From Marinosulfonomonas sp. PRT-SC04 (GTDB lineage: Bacteria > Pseudomonadota > Alphaproteobacteria > Rhodobacterales > Rhodobacteraceae), in contig JPUR01000168.1 of NCBI GenBank assembly GCA_001321835.1, positions 1-34,394 on the forward strand: a stretch of 34,394 nt of DNA, read 5' to 3'. The notes under the pieces are model-generated. The model was not told the origin of the DNA. It did not search any database and worked only from the letters and a program-made list of their open reading frames with translations. Positions 25,819-34,394 of this stretch are shown here, one piece after another. Position 1 is the stretch's first letter. Every line of letters starts with the position of its first letter. The translations under genes and the position numbers were made by a program.

Positions 25819-26967
25819 AACGCCCCTTCGCTTGGCCATGAACGCCTGCAATCGCACCAATCCCTCAATGATATCCTCAGTCGCCCGCGCATAGGAAAAC
25901 CGCAAAGTCCCCGCCCCGCGCACCGAGTCAAAATCCAACCCCGGCGTCACCGCAACACCGGCTTCAGCCAGTATTTCAGCGGCAAAGGCACGACTGTCAT
26001 CGGTGATGTCTGACACATCGGCGTAAATGTAAAACGCCCCGTCCGGCGGCGCGATTTTATCGAAACCGGCCTTGGGCAACCCCTCCAGCATCAAGCGGCG
26101 GTTTTCACGGTAAACCACCATATTTCTATCCAGTTCATCACCACATTCCAACGCTTCCAGCGCCACAATCTGCGAGGCGTGCGATGGACAAATAAACATG
26201 TTCTGCGCCAAACGTTCAATCACCCGCACATGATCCGGCGGCACAATCATCCAGCCAACCCGCCAGCCGGTCATCGAAAAATATTTGGAAAACGAATTGA
26301 TCACATAGACATCATCACTAATCTCCAGCGCCGAAATTGCACGGTCCTCGTATTGAATTCCGTGGTAAATTTCGTCCGAGATAAAACTGATGCCCTTATC
26401 GGCACAGGCCGTAATCAACCCCTCCAGTGCACCGCGATCCAACATGGTGCCCGATGGATTCGCAGGCGATGCAACAATCAAGCCGTCCAGATCCAGCCCC
26501 GCCAAATCACTGGCCACTGGCTGCAAGCGGTTTTGCGCCGAGGTCTGGATGCCAACCGGTTCCAAAGACAGCGCCGATAAAATTTGGCGATAAGACGGAT
26601 AGCCCGGCTCGCCCAGACCAACTTTGGCACCGACATCAAACAGCGTGGTAAAGGCCAAAATGAACGCACCAGACGATCCCGGCGTCACGATCACTCGGGC
26701 CGGATCCAGCGTGATACCGGACCATTCCTTATAAAGCTGAGCAATTCGCGCCCGCAACTCAGGCAAGCCCAAAGCCACGGTATAGCCCATCGCCTGATCC
26801 TGCATCGCGGTGGTTAAAGCGGCGCGGGCAGCGGCAGGCACAGCAGTACCAGGTTGGCCAACTTCCATGTGGATAATGTGGCGCCCTTCGGCCTCGGCAG
26901 CCCGCGCGGCTTCCATCACATCCATCACAATAAAGGGAGCAACAATGCTTCGACTTGATGTTTTCAT
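25816..26967 (-). CDS. PLP-dependent aminotransferase, class I/II
   Basis: 383 aa, fold-type I. The Schiff-base lysine is about K228 in NSFSKYFSMTGWRVGW. Other signatures are VASPANPSG, ISDEIYHG and the late Arg in TLRFSYA. It resembles the aspartate/alanine-type group (AAT-like), but the substrate cannot be fixed from sequence alone. GAGAGGG stands before the ATG. It is divergent from the M48 gene with a 60-base gap. Confidence 0.92.
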   Translation of the reverse strand: MKTSSRSIVAPFIVMDVMEAARAAEAEGRHIIHMEVGQPGTAVPAAARAALTTAMQDQAMGYTVALGLPELRARIAQLYKEWSGITLDPARVIVTPGSSGAFILAFTTLFDVGAKVGLGEPGYPSYRQILSALSLEPVGIQTSAQNRLQPVASDLAGLDLDGLIVASPANPSGTMLDRGALEGLITACADKGISFISDEIYHGIQYEDRAISALEISDDVYVINSFSKYFSMTGWRVGWMIVPPDHVRVIERLAQNMFICPSHASQIVALEALECGDELDRNMVVYRENRRLMLEGLPKAGFDKIAPPDGAFYIYADVSDITDDSRAFAAEILAEAGVAVTPGLDFDSVRGAGTLRFSYARATEDIIEGLVRLQAFMAKRRGV

Positions 26968-27027
26968 CCAACCCTCTCAAACTGTAAATTATTCAGGGCT
27001 TTGTCCCAACTCAAGGAATGAAGGTCA

Positions 27028-28380
27028 ATGGCAGCCCCCCATATCAAACGCATTCTTTTTCTGGCGCTATTTTTGGGCGCATCACTTGGCGGGCTACCCG
27101 CATCGATACAGGCCCAAACCTTGATCCGTGATGCCGAGATTGAATATGCCTTGCGCCGTTTGGCACAGCCTATTTTGAATGCGGCGGGGTTGAACTCGGG
27201 GCAAATCAAAATACTGGTGATTAAGGATTCATCGTTGAATGCCTTTGTGATCGATAGCCAACATATGTTCATCCATTCCGGCCTGATCCTGAAGCTGAAA
27301 ACCCCGGAAGAGCTGCAAGCGGTGATTGCGCATGAGGCCGCCCATATCGCCAACGGGCATATTTCACGCCGCTTGCTGAACATGCGATCAGCCAAAACCG
27401 CGGCCGGATTGGGCCTATTGCTGGCAGCGGCAACGGCAGTGGCAGGCGGCGATGGTCAGGCGGTAGCTGGCATTGCGATGGGCACCATGAGCAGTGCACA
27501 ACGGGTTTTAATGTCACACACCCGATCCGAGGAATCATCCGCCGATCAGTCCGGTGCCCGTTATATGGCCCGCGCCGGAATTGATCCTGCCGCGATGATT
27601 GATGTGCTGGATATTTTTCGCGGCCAAGAAGCACTGTCAGCCGTACGGCGCGACCCATATGCCCTGACCCACCCGCTGTCGCGCGACCGTTTGCGCGCCG
27701 TCAAAGGCTACGCCGCTGCCTTTAAACCGCAAGGCACGCCTGACCCGAATTCGGCCTATTGGTATGCTCGGGCTCGGGGTAAGTTAGGTGCCTTTATCCG
27801 CAACCCGAAATGGGGTTTGCGCGAGGCCAATAAGACCAAATTTAACGATATAGCCTTGATGATGCAGGCGGTGTCGTATCACCGGAGCCCTAATGTTAAA
27901 AAGGCACTAAAGGCGGTGAATGCATTGATTAAGCTGCGACCAAATGACCCTTATGCCCATGAATTAAAAGGCCAAATTCTACTGGAATCGCGCCAAGCCA
28001 AGCCTGCCGCCGCCGCCTATGCAAAAGCCGTGGCGCTGGCCCCGCGCGAGCCGTTGATCCTGGCTGGCTATGGCCGCGCCTTGCTGGCCCAAAACACCAG
28101 CGCCAGCATCAAACGCGCGCTGGCAGCATTGGAAAAAGCCCGTGCGCGTGATCCACAAGATGCGCGCATGATGCGCGATCTGGCGGTGGCTTACGCGAAA
28201 TCCGGCAATAATGGCATGGCCTCTCTGGCCACCGCCGAGCGTTATGCGATACAAGGCCGCCTAAAGGACGCAGGGCTTCACGCCACCCGCGCCGCAGGGC
28301 TCTTGCCACGCGGATCGGTTGGCTGGAACCGCGCCCAAGATGTCATTCGCGCGGCCAAAACTGCGCTCAAACGGAGATAA
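27028..28380 (+). CDS. Exported M48 metalloprotease with C-terminal TPR-like region (BepA-like)
   Basis: 450 aa. A signal peptide (residues 1-30, ending SIQAQ) is followed by an M48 domain with zinc motif H102-E-A-A-H106 and a downstream third ligand region (SEESSADQSG). From about 270 on come helical repeats resembling TPRs. This is the build of BepA/YfgC, which degrades or helps assemble outer-membrane proteins in the periplasm. GAAGG precedes the ATG. The DsbA-like gene follows after 9 bases, suggesting a periplasmic quality-control operon. Confidence 0.92.
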   Translation: MAAPHIKRILFLALFLGASLGGLPASIQAQTLIRDAEIEYALRRLAQPILNAAGLNSGQIKILVIKDSSLNAFVIDSQHMFIHSGLILKLKTPEELQAVIAHEAAHIANGHISRRLLNMRSAKTAAGLGLLLAAATAVAGGDGQAVAGIAMGTMSSAQRVLMSHTRSEESSADQSGARYMARAGIDPAAMIDVLDIFRGQEALSAVRRDPYALTHPLSRDRLRAVKGYAAAFKPQGTPDPNSAYWYARARGKLGAFIRNPKWGLREANKTKFNDIALMMQAVSYHRSPNVKKALKAVNALIKLRPNDPYAHELKGQILLESRQAKPAAAAYAKAVALAPREPLILAGYGRALLAQNTSASIKRALAALEKARARDPQDARMMRDLAVAYAKSGNNGMASLATAERYAIQGRLKDAGLHATRAAGLLPRGSVGWNRAQDVIRAAKTALKRR

Positions 28381-28389
28381 CAACCTACA

Positions 28390-29151
28390 ATGAAACGATT
28401 TATCTTACATGCCGCGATTGCGCCCCTCGCCTTGATGACACCGGCGCTGGCCACCGACATCATCGACATGACCGACACCGAGCGCGACGTGTTTCGCGCC
28501 GAAGTGCGGGCCTATCTGATGGAAAATCCCGAGGTGTTGTTGGAAGCCATCGCTGTTCTGGACGAGCGCCAAGCCGTTGAGGAAACCGCCAGTGACAGCG
28601 CCCTGTTGCTGCAAAATGCCGAGGCAATTTACAACGACGGGGCCTCGTTTGTGGGCGGCAATCCGGACGGCGACATCACCATTGTCGAGTTTGCCGACTA
28701 TAACTGCGGCTATTGCAAAAAGGCTCACCCCGAAGTTGCCGAACTGCTGGCATCAGATGGTAACATCCGCCTGATCTATAAGGAATTTCCGATTTTAGGA
28801 CCAGATTCTCTGACCTCGGCCAAATTCGCGATGGCCACATTGATGGTGTCAGGCCCCGAGGCCTATGGCAAAGTTAACAACGCCCTGATGAACAAGCGCG
28901 GCGCCCCCAGCAACGAGGCCTTGGTGAAATTGGCCAACAGCTTTGATCTGGATGCTGATGCGGTGATTGCAAAGATGGACAGCCCCGAGGTGATGCAAAT
29001 CATTCAGGCCAATCGCGCCCTTGGCCAAGCCTTGAAAATTTCCGGCACCCCGACCTTTATTATGGGCGATCAACTGGTGCGGGGCTATCTGCCGCTGGAA
29101 AATATGCGCGACATTGTCGAGCAGGTGCGCGCCGCCAATCCAAAGGATTAA
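28390..29151 (+). CDS. DsbA-like thiol:disulfide oxidoreductase
   Basis: 253 aa. A signal peptide (to about ALA, residue 21) is followed by an N-terminal helical region of the kind found in ScsC/Com1-like proteins. The thioredoxin fold has active site C106-G-Y-C109 (NCGYCKKAHPE) and cis-Pro in SGTPTFIMG. It acts in periplasmic disulfide formation or isomerisation. It follows the M48 protease closely. Its stop overlaps by two bases that of the convergent ridA-family remnant. Confidence 0.93.
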   Translation: MKRFILHAAIAPLALMTPALATDIIDMTDTERDVFRAEVRAYLMENPEVLLEAIAVLDERQAVEETASDSALLLQNAEAIYNDGASFVGGNPDGDITIVEFADYNCGYCKKAHPEVAELLASDGNIRLIYKEFPILGPDSLTSAKFAMATLMVSGPEAYGKVNNALMNKRGAPSNEALVKLANSFDLDADAVIAKMDSPEVMQIIQANRALGQALKISGTPTFIMGDQLVRGYLPLENMRDIVEQVRAANPKD

Positions 29152-29643
29152 ACCGCGATCAGCAGCTCGGCTTCGATTTCCACCGCAATGCCAAACGGCA
29201 ACGCGGCCATGCCGACAGCCGAGCGGGTGTGCGCGCCAATCTTTTGGCCAAACACCTCGACAATCAGGTCAGTGAACCCGTTGATCACAGCGGGTTGCTG
29301 GCCAAAACCGGCAGCGCAATTGACCATGCCAAAAATCTTGCACCACGCGGTGATGCAGCCCAGATCACCCAATTCGCGCTCCAGTGATCCGAGGATCGCA
29401 AGGCCGGTTTTGCGGGCCAGATCGTAGCCCTGCTCCACCGTCAAATCGACACCGACTTGGCCAAATGGGCCCGCCAATCTGCCGTCACTTTCCAATGGGC
29501 CATGATACCCGTTCGCCACGCAGCAACACCGTTGGAAACGGCAGCAACACCGTTGGAAACGGCAGCACCACATCTTTTGGCAGCACCGACGCTTCTGGCA
29601 GCACCAAGCCAAGCGACGTGATTTTCGCTGCTATATCAGCCAT
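29148..29643 (-). pseudogene. RidA/YjgF-family gene, apparently broken
   Basis: The N-terminal part (ATG 29643, [20 protein letters not shown]..., LPFPTVLL) and the C-terminal part (HGPLESDGRLAGPFGQVGVD to AVEIEAELLIAV) belong to one RidA-family protein but lie in different frames. In the first frame translation stops after PIGK. The conserved V-x-V/I-S-G-H-G-P segment is interrupted at 29504/29505, where V is followed directly by H-G-P. Loss of about 11 bases would explain this. A 21-bp in-frame tandem duplication lies just before it. The family hydrolyses reactive enamine/imine intermediates. The start overlaps the end of ispG. A Cys-rich extension of the C-terminal frame (ATG at 29612) is not a believable protein. 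Confidence 0.8.
29521..29562. repeat. Perfect 2 x 21-bp tandem duplication in the ridA-family gene
   Basis: CAGCAACACCGTTGGAAACG plus G occurs twice in succession, followed by a partial third start (CAGCACCA). In the gene's first frame it repeats the seven residues PFPTVLL. Confidence 0.95.
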
Positions 29644-30781
29644 TTGCGGCCTTTTCTTTGGCGTCTTCAGCCGCGATCTCAGCATCAATAATCACCGCAC
29701 GGTCCTCAACCTGTTGAACGATGTGCTCGATCATGTCGTCATTGCTCAACTTGTGGCTTTGCGCCCCCGCCAGATAGACCATGCCACTGCCAGCCCCACC
29801 GCCGGTGAAGCCAACATCGGTCATCAGCGCCTCGCCGGGCCCATTCACCACACAGCCGATAATGCTCAGGGACATCGGGGTTTTGATATGCTCCAGACGG
29901 CGTTCCAGCGTCTCGACGACTTTGATCACGTCAAAGCCTTGTCGAGCACAACTTGGGCAGGAAATGATGTTCACGCCACGGTGCCGCAAGCCCAGTGATT
30001 TCAGAATTTCAAAGCCGACTTTGACCTCTTCAACAGGGTCCGCTGACAGCGACACACGGATGGTGTCGCCGATGCCTGCCCACAACAGATTGCCCAGCCC
30101 AATCGCCGATTTGATCGTACCGGAAACCAGCCCGCCCGCCTCGGTCACGCCCAAATGGATCGGCGCATCCGTCGCATCGGCCAGCAGTTGATAGGCGGCT
30201 GCCGTCATGAACACATCAGACGCTTTGACCGAAATCTTGAACTCGTGGAAGTCATTGTCTTGCAGGATCCGGATATGCGCGAGGCCACTTTCAACCATCG
30301 CATCAGGGCATGGCTCGCCATATTTATCCAGCAAATGTTTTTCCAGCGATCCGGCGTTCACTCCAATGCGGATCGAGCAGCCGTAATCTTTGGCGGCTTG
30401 GATCACATCGCGCACCCGCTCGGGTTTGCCGATGTTGCCGGGGTTGATCCGCAGACAAGCGGCCCCAGCTTCGGCGGCCTCGATGGCACGTTTATAGTGG
30501 AAGTGAATATCAGCGACGATTGGCACCGAGCTTTCGGCAACTATTTCTTTCAGCGCGGCAGAGGACGCCACATCCGGCACCGAAACCCGCACGATGTCAG
30601 CGCCCGCCTCAACGCAAGCCTGAATCTGTTTGATGGTGGCACTGGCGTCCGATGTCAGGGTGTTGGTCATGGTTTGCACAGCAATCGGAGAATCGCCGCC
30701 AATCGGCACATTGCCAACATGGATGACACGGGACTTGCGGCGCTCGATATTGCGCCATGGACGGATCGGATTATGCGTCAT
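29636..30781 (-). CDS. ispG: 4-hydroxy-3-methylbut-2-en-1-yl diphosphate synthase
   Basis: 381 aa, normal for the compact bacterial form. It reductively converts MEcPP to HMBPP in the MEP isoprenoid pathway using a [4Fe-4S] cluster. Cluster ligands are C275, C278 (ISCPSCARQ) and C310 ([12 protein letters not shown]), with the nearby Glu as fourth. The N-terminus has [25 protein letters not shown] stands before the ATG. It overlaps the ridA-family gene by 8 bases, so loss of that gene's frame would not affect it. Confidence 0.97.
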   Translation of the reverse strand: MTHNPIRPWRNIERRKSRVIHVGNVPIGGDSPIAVQTMTNTLTSDASATIKQIQACVEAGADIVRVSVPDVASSAALKEIVAESSVPIVADIHFHYKRAIEAAEAGAACLRINPGNIGKPERVRDVIQAAKDYGCSIRIGVNAGSLEKHLLDKYGEPCPDAMVESGLAHIRILQDNDFHEFKISVKASDVFMTAAAYQLLADATDAPIHLGVTEAGGLVSGTIKSAIGLGNLLWAGIGDTIRVSLSADPVEEVKVGFEILKSLGLRHRGVNIISCPSCARQGFDVIKVVETLERRLEHIKTPMSLSIIGCVVNGPGEALMTDVGFTGGGAGSGMVYLAGAQSHKLSNDDMIEHIVQQVEDRAVIIDAEIAAEDAKEKAANG

Positions 30782-30935
30782 TTATCATGCCTTTATGGGC
30801 CGTTTTAAAATATATCCAGAGCCAGTCTGGGTCGAATTCCAGTGTGCCACATCGATCAAACGAAAGGAATGCACTAAAATCGGATATGCTCTTGAGATTA
30901 AATAGGCACCAATGTTGATCTGGCTAAGGCGCGGA

Positions 30936-32144
30936 CTATTCGTCGGATGCCGCCGAGAGGGCCGCAACGACTTTGGCCAACGCCGGAGCGGTGCTCAGGT
31001 CGGCCAACTGGAAGTTATCGATGATATCTGCCTCGCCCAAGGCGATTTTACTAACCACAGAGGCGCCCTCGCCCGCCGGGCCGTAGGTCTTGCCGTTGAC
31101 CGCGAAATAAACGGTGCCCGCGTAGCCGGTGCGCAGGGTTGGTGGCTCTTCGGTTTTTGGCAGCACGAATTTTTCGCCCGCATCCAGCACCTTTTCAAAG
31201 ATCACGGTGCCATCTGCCGACGTCACCCGAACCCACGCCGGATTGATTGCAAAGATCGATACTTCGGGCACCCCATCTGTGAGCACTTGAACCAAGCCCG
31301 TATTGGTGCTCTCAAATAACTCAGGCGTCTCAAGCCCCGCCATCACGCGGCGCAGGTCAGCCCCGTTCAGGGCATCATCCGCTGCAAGTGCGCCAAACCT
31401 TTGAGGGTTCAACGCCGAAATCGGCCCATCGCGCGCCACCATCACCGGCACATCCAGCGCTTTTGGGCGGTACAGACGATCCAGCGCATCCGGAGGCGGC
31501 GCAACAAAACCCGAGGTTTGATCAAGCGCGGCCAGCACATCATCGCTGGCGGCCAGCGGGTCAACCGAGGCTGTGACGTTTGGCGATTGTTCGACCGGCG
31601 CAAATTGCACGCGCTGCACCTCTTGCAACACCGACCAGCCCCCGTAGCCGATGCCCGCGATCAGCGCGACCAAAACCAACACCGAACCAATAGCGCCAGG
31701 CTCGATATGGCCAAACATTGTGTCCTGCTGCGGCACAAAAGCTGCATTCGGGTCTGACAGCGGGTCCAGACGTTCGCGCGGGGCAGCTTTGGCGGCGGTC
31801 AGGGCACCACTTGAGGCCTCCGACGACATGCCATGCGCGGTTTGGTAATCGCTTTCTTTGCAGAATTCTTGAAAAGCCCATTCTGGATCCAACCCCAGAT
31901 AGCGCGCATAAGAGCGCACGTAACCGGCAATAAAGCTGGGAGAATCAAAGGCGTCGGGGTCGGAATTTTCGATCGCGGCAATAAAAGAGGCTTTGATTTT
32001 CAGTTCGCGTTGCACATCTAGCAAAGATTTTCCAAGGGTGGCACGCTCACCGCGCATCACATCACCCAGATGAAGATCATAGGAGTCAAAGCCGCTGACA
32101 ACCTCGGCTTCTACCTTTTTAGACGAGAACATACGCCTGATCAT
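30936..32144 (-). CDS. RodZ-like HTH membrane protein (DUF4115)
   Basis: 402 aa. A cytoplasmic HTH_25 domain (residues about 24-85: LGDVMRGERATLGKSLLDVQ, FIAGYVRSYARYLGLD), one transmembrane helix (about 150-170) and a periplasmic beta domain of the RodZ C-terminal type (DUF4115; WVRVTSADGTVIFEKVLDAG) are visible. RodZ links MreB to the elongation machinery in rods; in this lineage the role is less certain. AGGCAGGG lies before the ATG. The link of rodZ-like and ispG genes is common in bacteria. The 154-base gap to ispG shows no gene. Confidence 0.87.
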   Translation of the reverse strand: MIRRMFSSKKVEAEVVSGFDSYDLHLGDVMRGERATLGKSLLDVQRELKIKASFIAAIENSDPDAFDSPSFIAGYVRSYARYLGLDPEWAFQEFCKESDYQTAHGMSSEASSGALTAAKAAPRERLDPLSDPNAAFVPQQDTMFGHIEPGAIGSVLVLVALIAGIGYGGWSVLQEVQRVQFAPVEQSPNVTASVDPLAASDDVLAALDQTSGFVAPPPDALDRLYRPKALDVPVMVARDGPISALNPQRFGALAADDALNGADLRRVMAGLETPELFESTNTGLVQVLTDGVPEVSIFAINPAWVRVTSADGTVIFEKVLDAGEKFVLPKTEEPPTLRTGYAGTVYFAVNGKTYGPAGEGASVVSKIALGEADIIDNFQLADLSTAPALAKVVAALSAASDE

Positions 32145-32258
32145 TCACCCTGCCTCACTATCACTAAATCATCCCCAATGTGATTGACGATTCGATCTGT
32201 GCCAATCTATCGCCCAATGCTTAACATAGAACAACCAATATTGCACGTTTACAGCATG

Positions 32259-33485
32259 CTAGCCGTATAACTCGGCACGATTCAGCGCACATTGCGACCA
32301 TAGATCATCCAGCGCCGAAACCAGCTTGTCGATATCCTCGGGCCCATGCACGGGAGATGGGGTGAACCGCAACCGTTCGGTGCCGCGTGGCACGGTGGGG
32401 AAATTGATCGGCTGAACGTAGATGCCGTAATCCTCAAGCAAACGATCTGACAGCATTTTACACTTCACCGGATCGCCGACATGCAGCGGCACAATATGGG
32501 TGCCGTGATCAATGATCGGCAGGCCAAGCGCCTTCAAACGATCCTTGAGAATTTGCGCCTGCGTTTGCTGAAGCGCGCGCAAATGCGGGTCGGTCTTCAG
32601 GTGTTTCACAGACGCCGCCGCCCCTGCCGCCACCGCCGGTGGCAAGCTGGTGGTGAAGATAAAACCCGGTGCATAAGAACGGATCGCGTCGGCCATTTTG
32701 GCCGAGGTGGCGATGTAGCCGCCCATCACGCCATATGCCTTACCCAAGGTGCCGTTGATGATATCAATCCGGTCCATCAGCCCGTCACGCTCGGCCACGC
32801 CACCGCCATGTGGGCCATACATGCCCACGGCATGCACCTCATCAATATAGGTCAGCGCATTGAATTCATCTGCCAGATCAAGCACTTGTTCAATTGGGCC
32901 AAAGTCACCATCCATCGAATAGATCGACTCAAAGGCAATCACGCAGGGCTGGCCCGGCTCAAGTTCTTCAAGCAGTTCACGCAGATGCGCCACATCATTG
33001 TGACGCCAGACTTTCTTAGCGCCGCGCCCGTTACGGATGCCTTGGATCATCGAGGCATGGTTCAATTCATCCGACAAGATCACCAAGCCGGGGAACAGCC
33101 GTGGCAGGGTCGAAAGCGTCGCGTCATTGGCGATATAGGCCGAGGTAAAAACCAGCGCCGTTTCTTTTTTATGCAGATCGGCCAGCTCGGCCTCGAGCCG
33201 TTTATGGTACACTGTGGTGCCGGAAATATTGCGGGTGCCACCAGAGCCAGCCCCCGCCGCATTCAAAGCCTCGTGCATCGCTTCTAAAACATGCGGGTGT
33301 TGCCCCATGCCCAGATAATCATTGCCACACCAAACCGTAATTTCGCGTGTCTGCCCATCGGGCCGACGCCAGATCGCATGCGGAAACGCGCCTTTGCGCC
33401 GTTCAATGTCGATGAAGGTGCGGTAACGCCCCTCGTCGTGCAAACGTTGCAGGCTTTCATCCAGTTTGGCTGTATAGTCCACCAT
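32259..33485 (-). CDS. hemA: 5-aminolevulinate synthase
   Basis: 408 aa. It condenses glycine and succinyl-CoA to 5-aminolevulinate, the C4 route to heme typical of alphaproteobacteria. It is PLP-dependent with the lysine at about K249 ([12 protein letters not shown]). [21 protein letters not shown] and [12 protein letters not shown] are also diagnostic. AAGGAG precedes the ATG by five bases. The upstream 112 bases carry several inverted repeats, suggesting tight transcriptional control. Confidence 0.98.
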   Translation of the reverse strand: MVDYTAKLDESLQRLHDEGRYRTFIDIERRKGAFPHAIWRRPDGQTREITVWCGNDYLGMGQHPHVLEAMHEALNAAGAGSGGTRNISGTTVYHKRLEAELADLHKKETALVFTSAYIANDATLSTLPRLFPGLVILSDELNHASMIQGIRNGRGAKKVWRHNDVAHLRELLEELEPGQPCVIAFESIYSMDGDFGPIEQVLDLADEFNALTYIDEVHAVGMYGPHGGGVAERDGLMDRIDIINGTLGKAYGVMGGYIATSAKMADAIRSYAPGFIFTTSLPPAVAAGAAASVKHLKTDPHLRALQQTQAQILKDRLKALGLPIIDHGTHIVPLHVGDPVKCKMLSDRLLEDYGIYVQPINFPTVPRGTERLRFTPSPVHGPEDIDKLVSALDDLWSQCALNRAELYG

Positions 33486-33531
33486 AGTCTCCTTGATATC
33501 CCCGAGGCAGCATCAGAATCATCCCCGCGCC

Positions 33532-33579
33532 GTGTATATCGACACATTATATGCCGATATAAGTATGTAACAGGTTACA
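33532..33579. promoter_or_regulatory. Cluster of inverted repeats upstream of hemA
   Basis: TGTAAC-AG-GTTACA (33566-33579) is a 14-bp dyad containing the TAACnGGTTA core (33568-33577). TATATCG (33535-33541) and CGATATA (33555-33561) form a second dyad. GTGT (33532-33535) and ACAC (33542-33545) form a smaller one inside its left part. They lie 47-94 bases before the hemA start, where operators are expected. No classical FNR box (TTGAT-N4-ATCAA) was seen here. Confidence 0.5.
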
Positions 33580-33597
33580 AAATGCCGCTACCGCAAT

Positions 33598-34200
33598 TTA
33601 GTCCTGCACAACGACCACACAATCGGTGGCGCCATCTGCACTGCAAGCCGCCAAGGCTGCCGTCGCCGCATCTTCGCCCTTGAAGACCCCATAGCTGCCG
33701 AGGGTCGGCGAAATGGCCAAGGCTTTGAGGCCCTTGCCACGCAGATAGGTTTTCTTAAAGGCCGCCGTGGCGCTGGCCGACAGGGAAAATGCGCCTTCGC
33801 TGTATTTCTTCGGCAAAATCTGCGCCACCACAACACAGCGCACCGCCGCCTTGCGCATGCTGTTACATTCCTTAAGCGCAGCCCGATTGGCCGCTTCTGG
33901 CGTGTGATGATTCGAGGTTGCGATCGTTGCCTTATGGGTCAACCCGTCCTTGGGCGAGGCCGCGATCGCCCCGTAATACAACACCGATTTGAATTCCTTC
34001 ATATTGGCCATCAGGTTGAGCAACGAGACATCAGCGTCCCCCATAAAATCCTGCGGCCGGATCACAAAATCAGACCCTCTATGCGAGAACAGCATTTTTT
34101 TGGCCGCCTTGCCGTCTAGCACATCGGACTGGGCAAAACCCGCGTTGGCACCAAAGCTGGCAAAAATAGAAAAGGCCAGTATTGCGAATGATTTTCTCAT
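33598..34200 (-). CDS. Exported DUF4189-like protein with internal repeat
   Basis: 200 aa. A signal peptide (MRKSF..., cut after about GFA, residue 23) is present. Two related blocks follow: YYGAIAASP...AANRAALKECN...CVVVAQI, and near the end GSYGVFKGEDAATAALAAC...CVVVVQD. Both resemble the DUF4189 pattern (Y-G-x-hydrophobic, Ala-rich helix ending in Cys, Cys-Val-Val-Val). The paired cysteines suggest disulfides in the periplasm. The function is unknown. It stands alone on the - strand upstream of hemA. Confidence 0.7.
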   Translation of the reverse strand: MRKSFAILAFSIFASFGANAGFAQSDVLDGKAAKKMLFSHRGSDFVIRPQDFMGDADVSLLNLMANMKEFKSVLYYGAIAASPKDGLTHKATIATSNHHTPEAANRAALKECNSMRKAAVRCVVVAQILPKKYSEGAFSLSASATAAFKKTYLRGKGLKALAISPTLGSYGVFKGEDAATAALAACSADGATDCVVVVQD

Positions 34201-34322
34201 AATGTCGTCTCCGGTTGTTTGTAAAAATTCTTACCGTGCAATGCCTTGGCTGACCAGTCCCTATAGACACGCCGCCAACGCCTGATAAGTGTTGGATAAC
34301 ACGCCACAACAGGAGCACGCAA

Positions 34323-34394
34323 ATGAACGCCCAATCCCCCCTAGATGCCGTCCTTGCCAAAATTGACGAAAACCTGCCAAAAGCCACGGATCGT
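34323..34394 (+). CDS. Start of a probable M20 family peptidase (partial)
   Basis: Only the first 24 codons are inside the window: an ATG with AGGAGC nine bases upstream, then MNAQSPLDAVLAKIDENLP and KATDR, still open at the edge. This opening recalls the N-terminus of M20 dipeptidases common in Rhodobacterales (LDAVL...I...LP.AT.RL). The identification rests on that short match alone. Confidence 0.45.
   Translation, partial: MNAQSPLDAVLAKIDENLPKATDR

Noticed and set aside
29148..29612. Cys-rich N-terminal extension of the C-terminal ridA frame
   Set aside because: The CCQKRRCC-type repeats are the out-of-frame reading of the real N-terminus and of the 21-bp tandem duplication.
1..34394. 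CRISPR arrays, tRNA or rRNA genes
   Set aside because: No regularly spaced repeats and no tRNA-like or rRNA-like sequence were noticed; a covariance search was not possible here.

Overview
The window looks like a chromosome segment of an alphaproteobacterium, most likely Rhodobacterales. The support is a C4-pathway 5-aminolevulinate synthase, a GAAC-N7-GAAC LexA-type box in front of uvrA, the bactofilin/M23-peptidase pair, the RodZ-like and IspG neighbours, and the general character of the proteins. No species is claimed. No rRNA, tRNA or CRISPR array was seen.

Region 1 (1 to about 5334) is the left end of a Mu-like transposable prophage, inverted relative to the + strand. From the phage end inwards it has a non-coding terminal segment with two 18-bp direct repeats, a CI/LexA-type repressor (+), and a divergent early operon (-). 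The operon holds a small Ner-like regulator, a 128-aa ORF with a C-terminal membrane segment, a 113-aa unknown, a ParB-like protein, a MuA-type DDE transposase, and the first 72 codons of the next gene, in the MuB position. The genes from the regulator to the transposase overlap by 1 to 8 bases and so tile a single transcript. Within the 128-aa ORF lie a second long reading frame and three strong hairpins.

Region 2 (about 5335-19525) is host. It holds uvrA with an upstream LexA box, a rhodanese-like protein converging on lpdA, and a DUF924 gene broken by a one-base frameshift. Next come an MFS transporter, queA coupled to a large AsmA/DUF3971 protein, the divergent peroxiredoxin bcp, and an envelope pair (M23 peptidase overlapping a bactofilin) ended by a clear terminator.

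Region 3 (19554-26967, all minus strand) holds a DUF2189 membrane protein, prfB (RF2, no programmed frameshift), a possible 41-aa membrane peptide, PBP1A (mrcA), an N-acetylmuramoyl-L-alanine amidase and a class I aminotransferase. Peptidoglycan genes are thus concentrated here and in the preceding M23/bactofilin pair.

Region 4 (27028-34394) holds an M48 metalloprotease with C-terminal repeats and a DsbA-like thiol oxidoreductase (+). Converging on them is a - strand group: ispG, a ridA-family gene that appears broken, and a RodZ-like HTH membrane protein. Then come hemA with a palindrome-rich upstream region, an exported DUF4189-like protein, and the start of a probable M20 peptidase at the right edge.

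The points most worth a second look are the overlapping-ORF/hairpin segment of the prophage, the repressor lacking its S24 serine, the predicted phage terminus, a TAACnGGTTA palindrome recurring in three host promoters, and two host genes broken by small indels.
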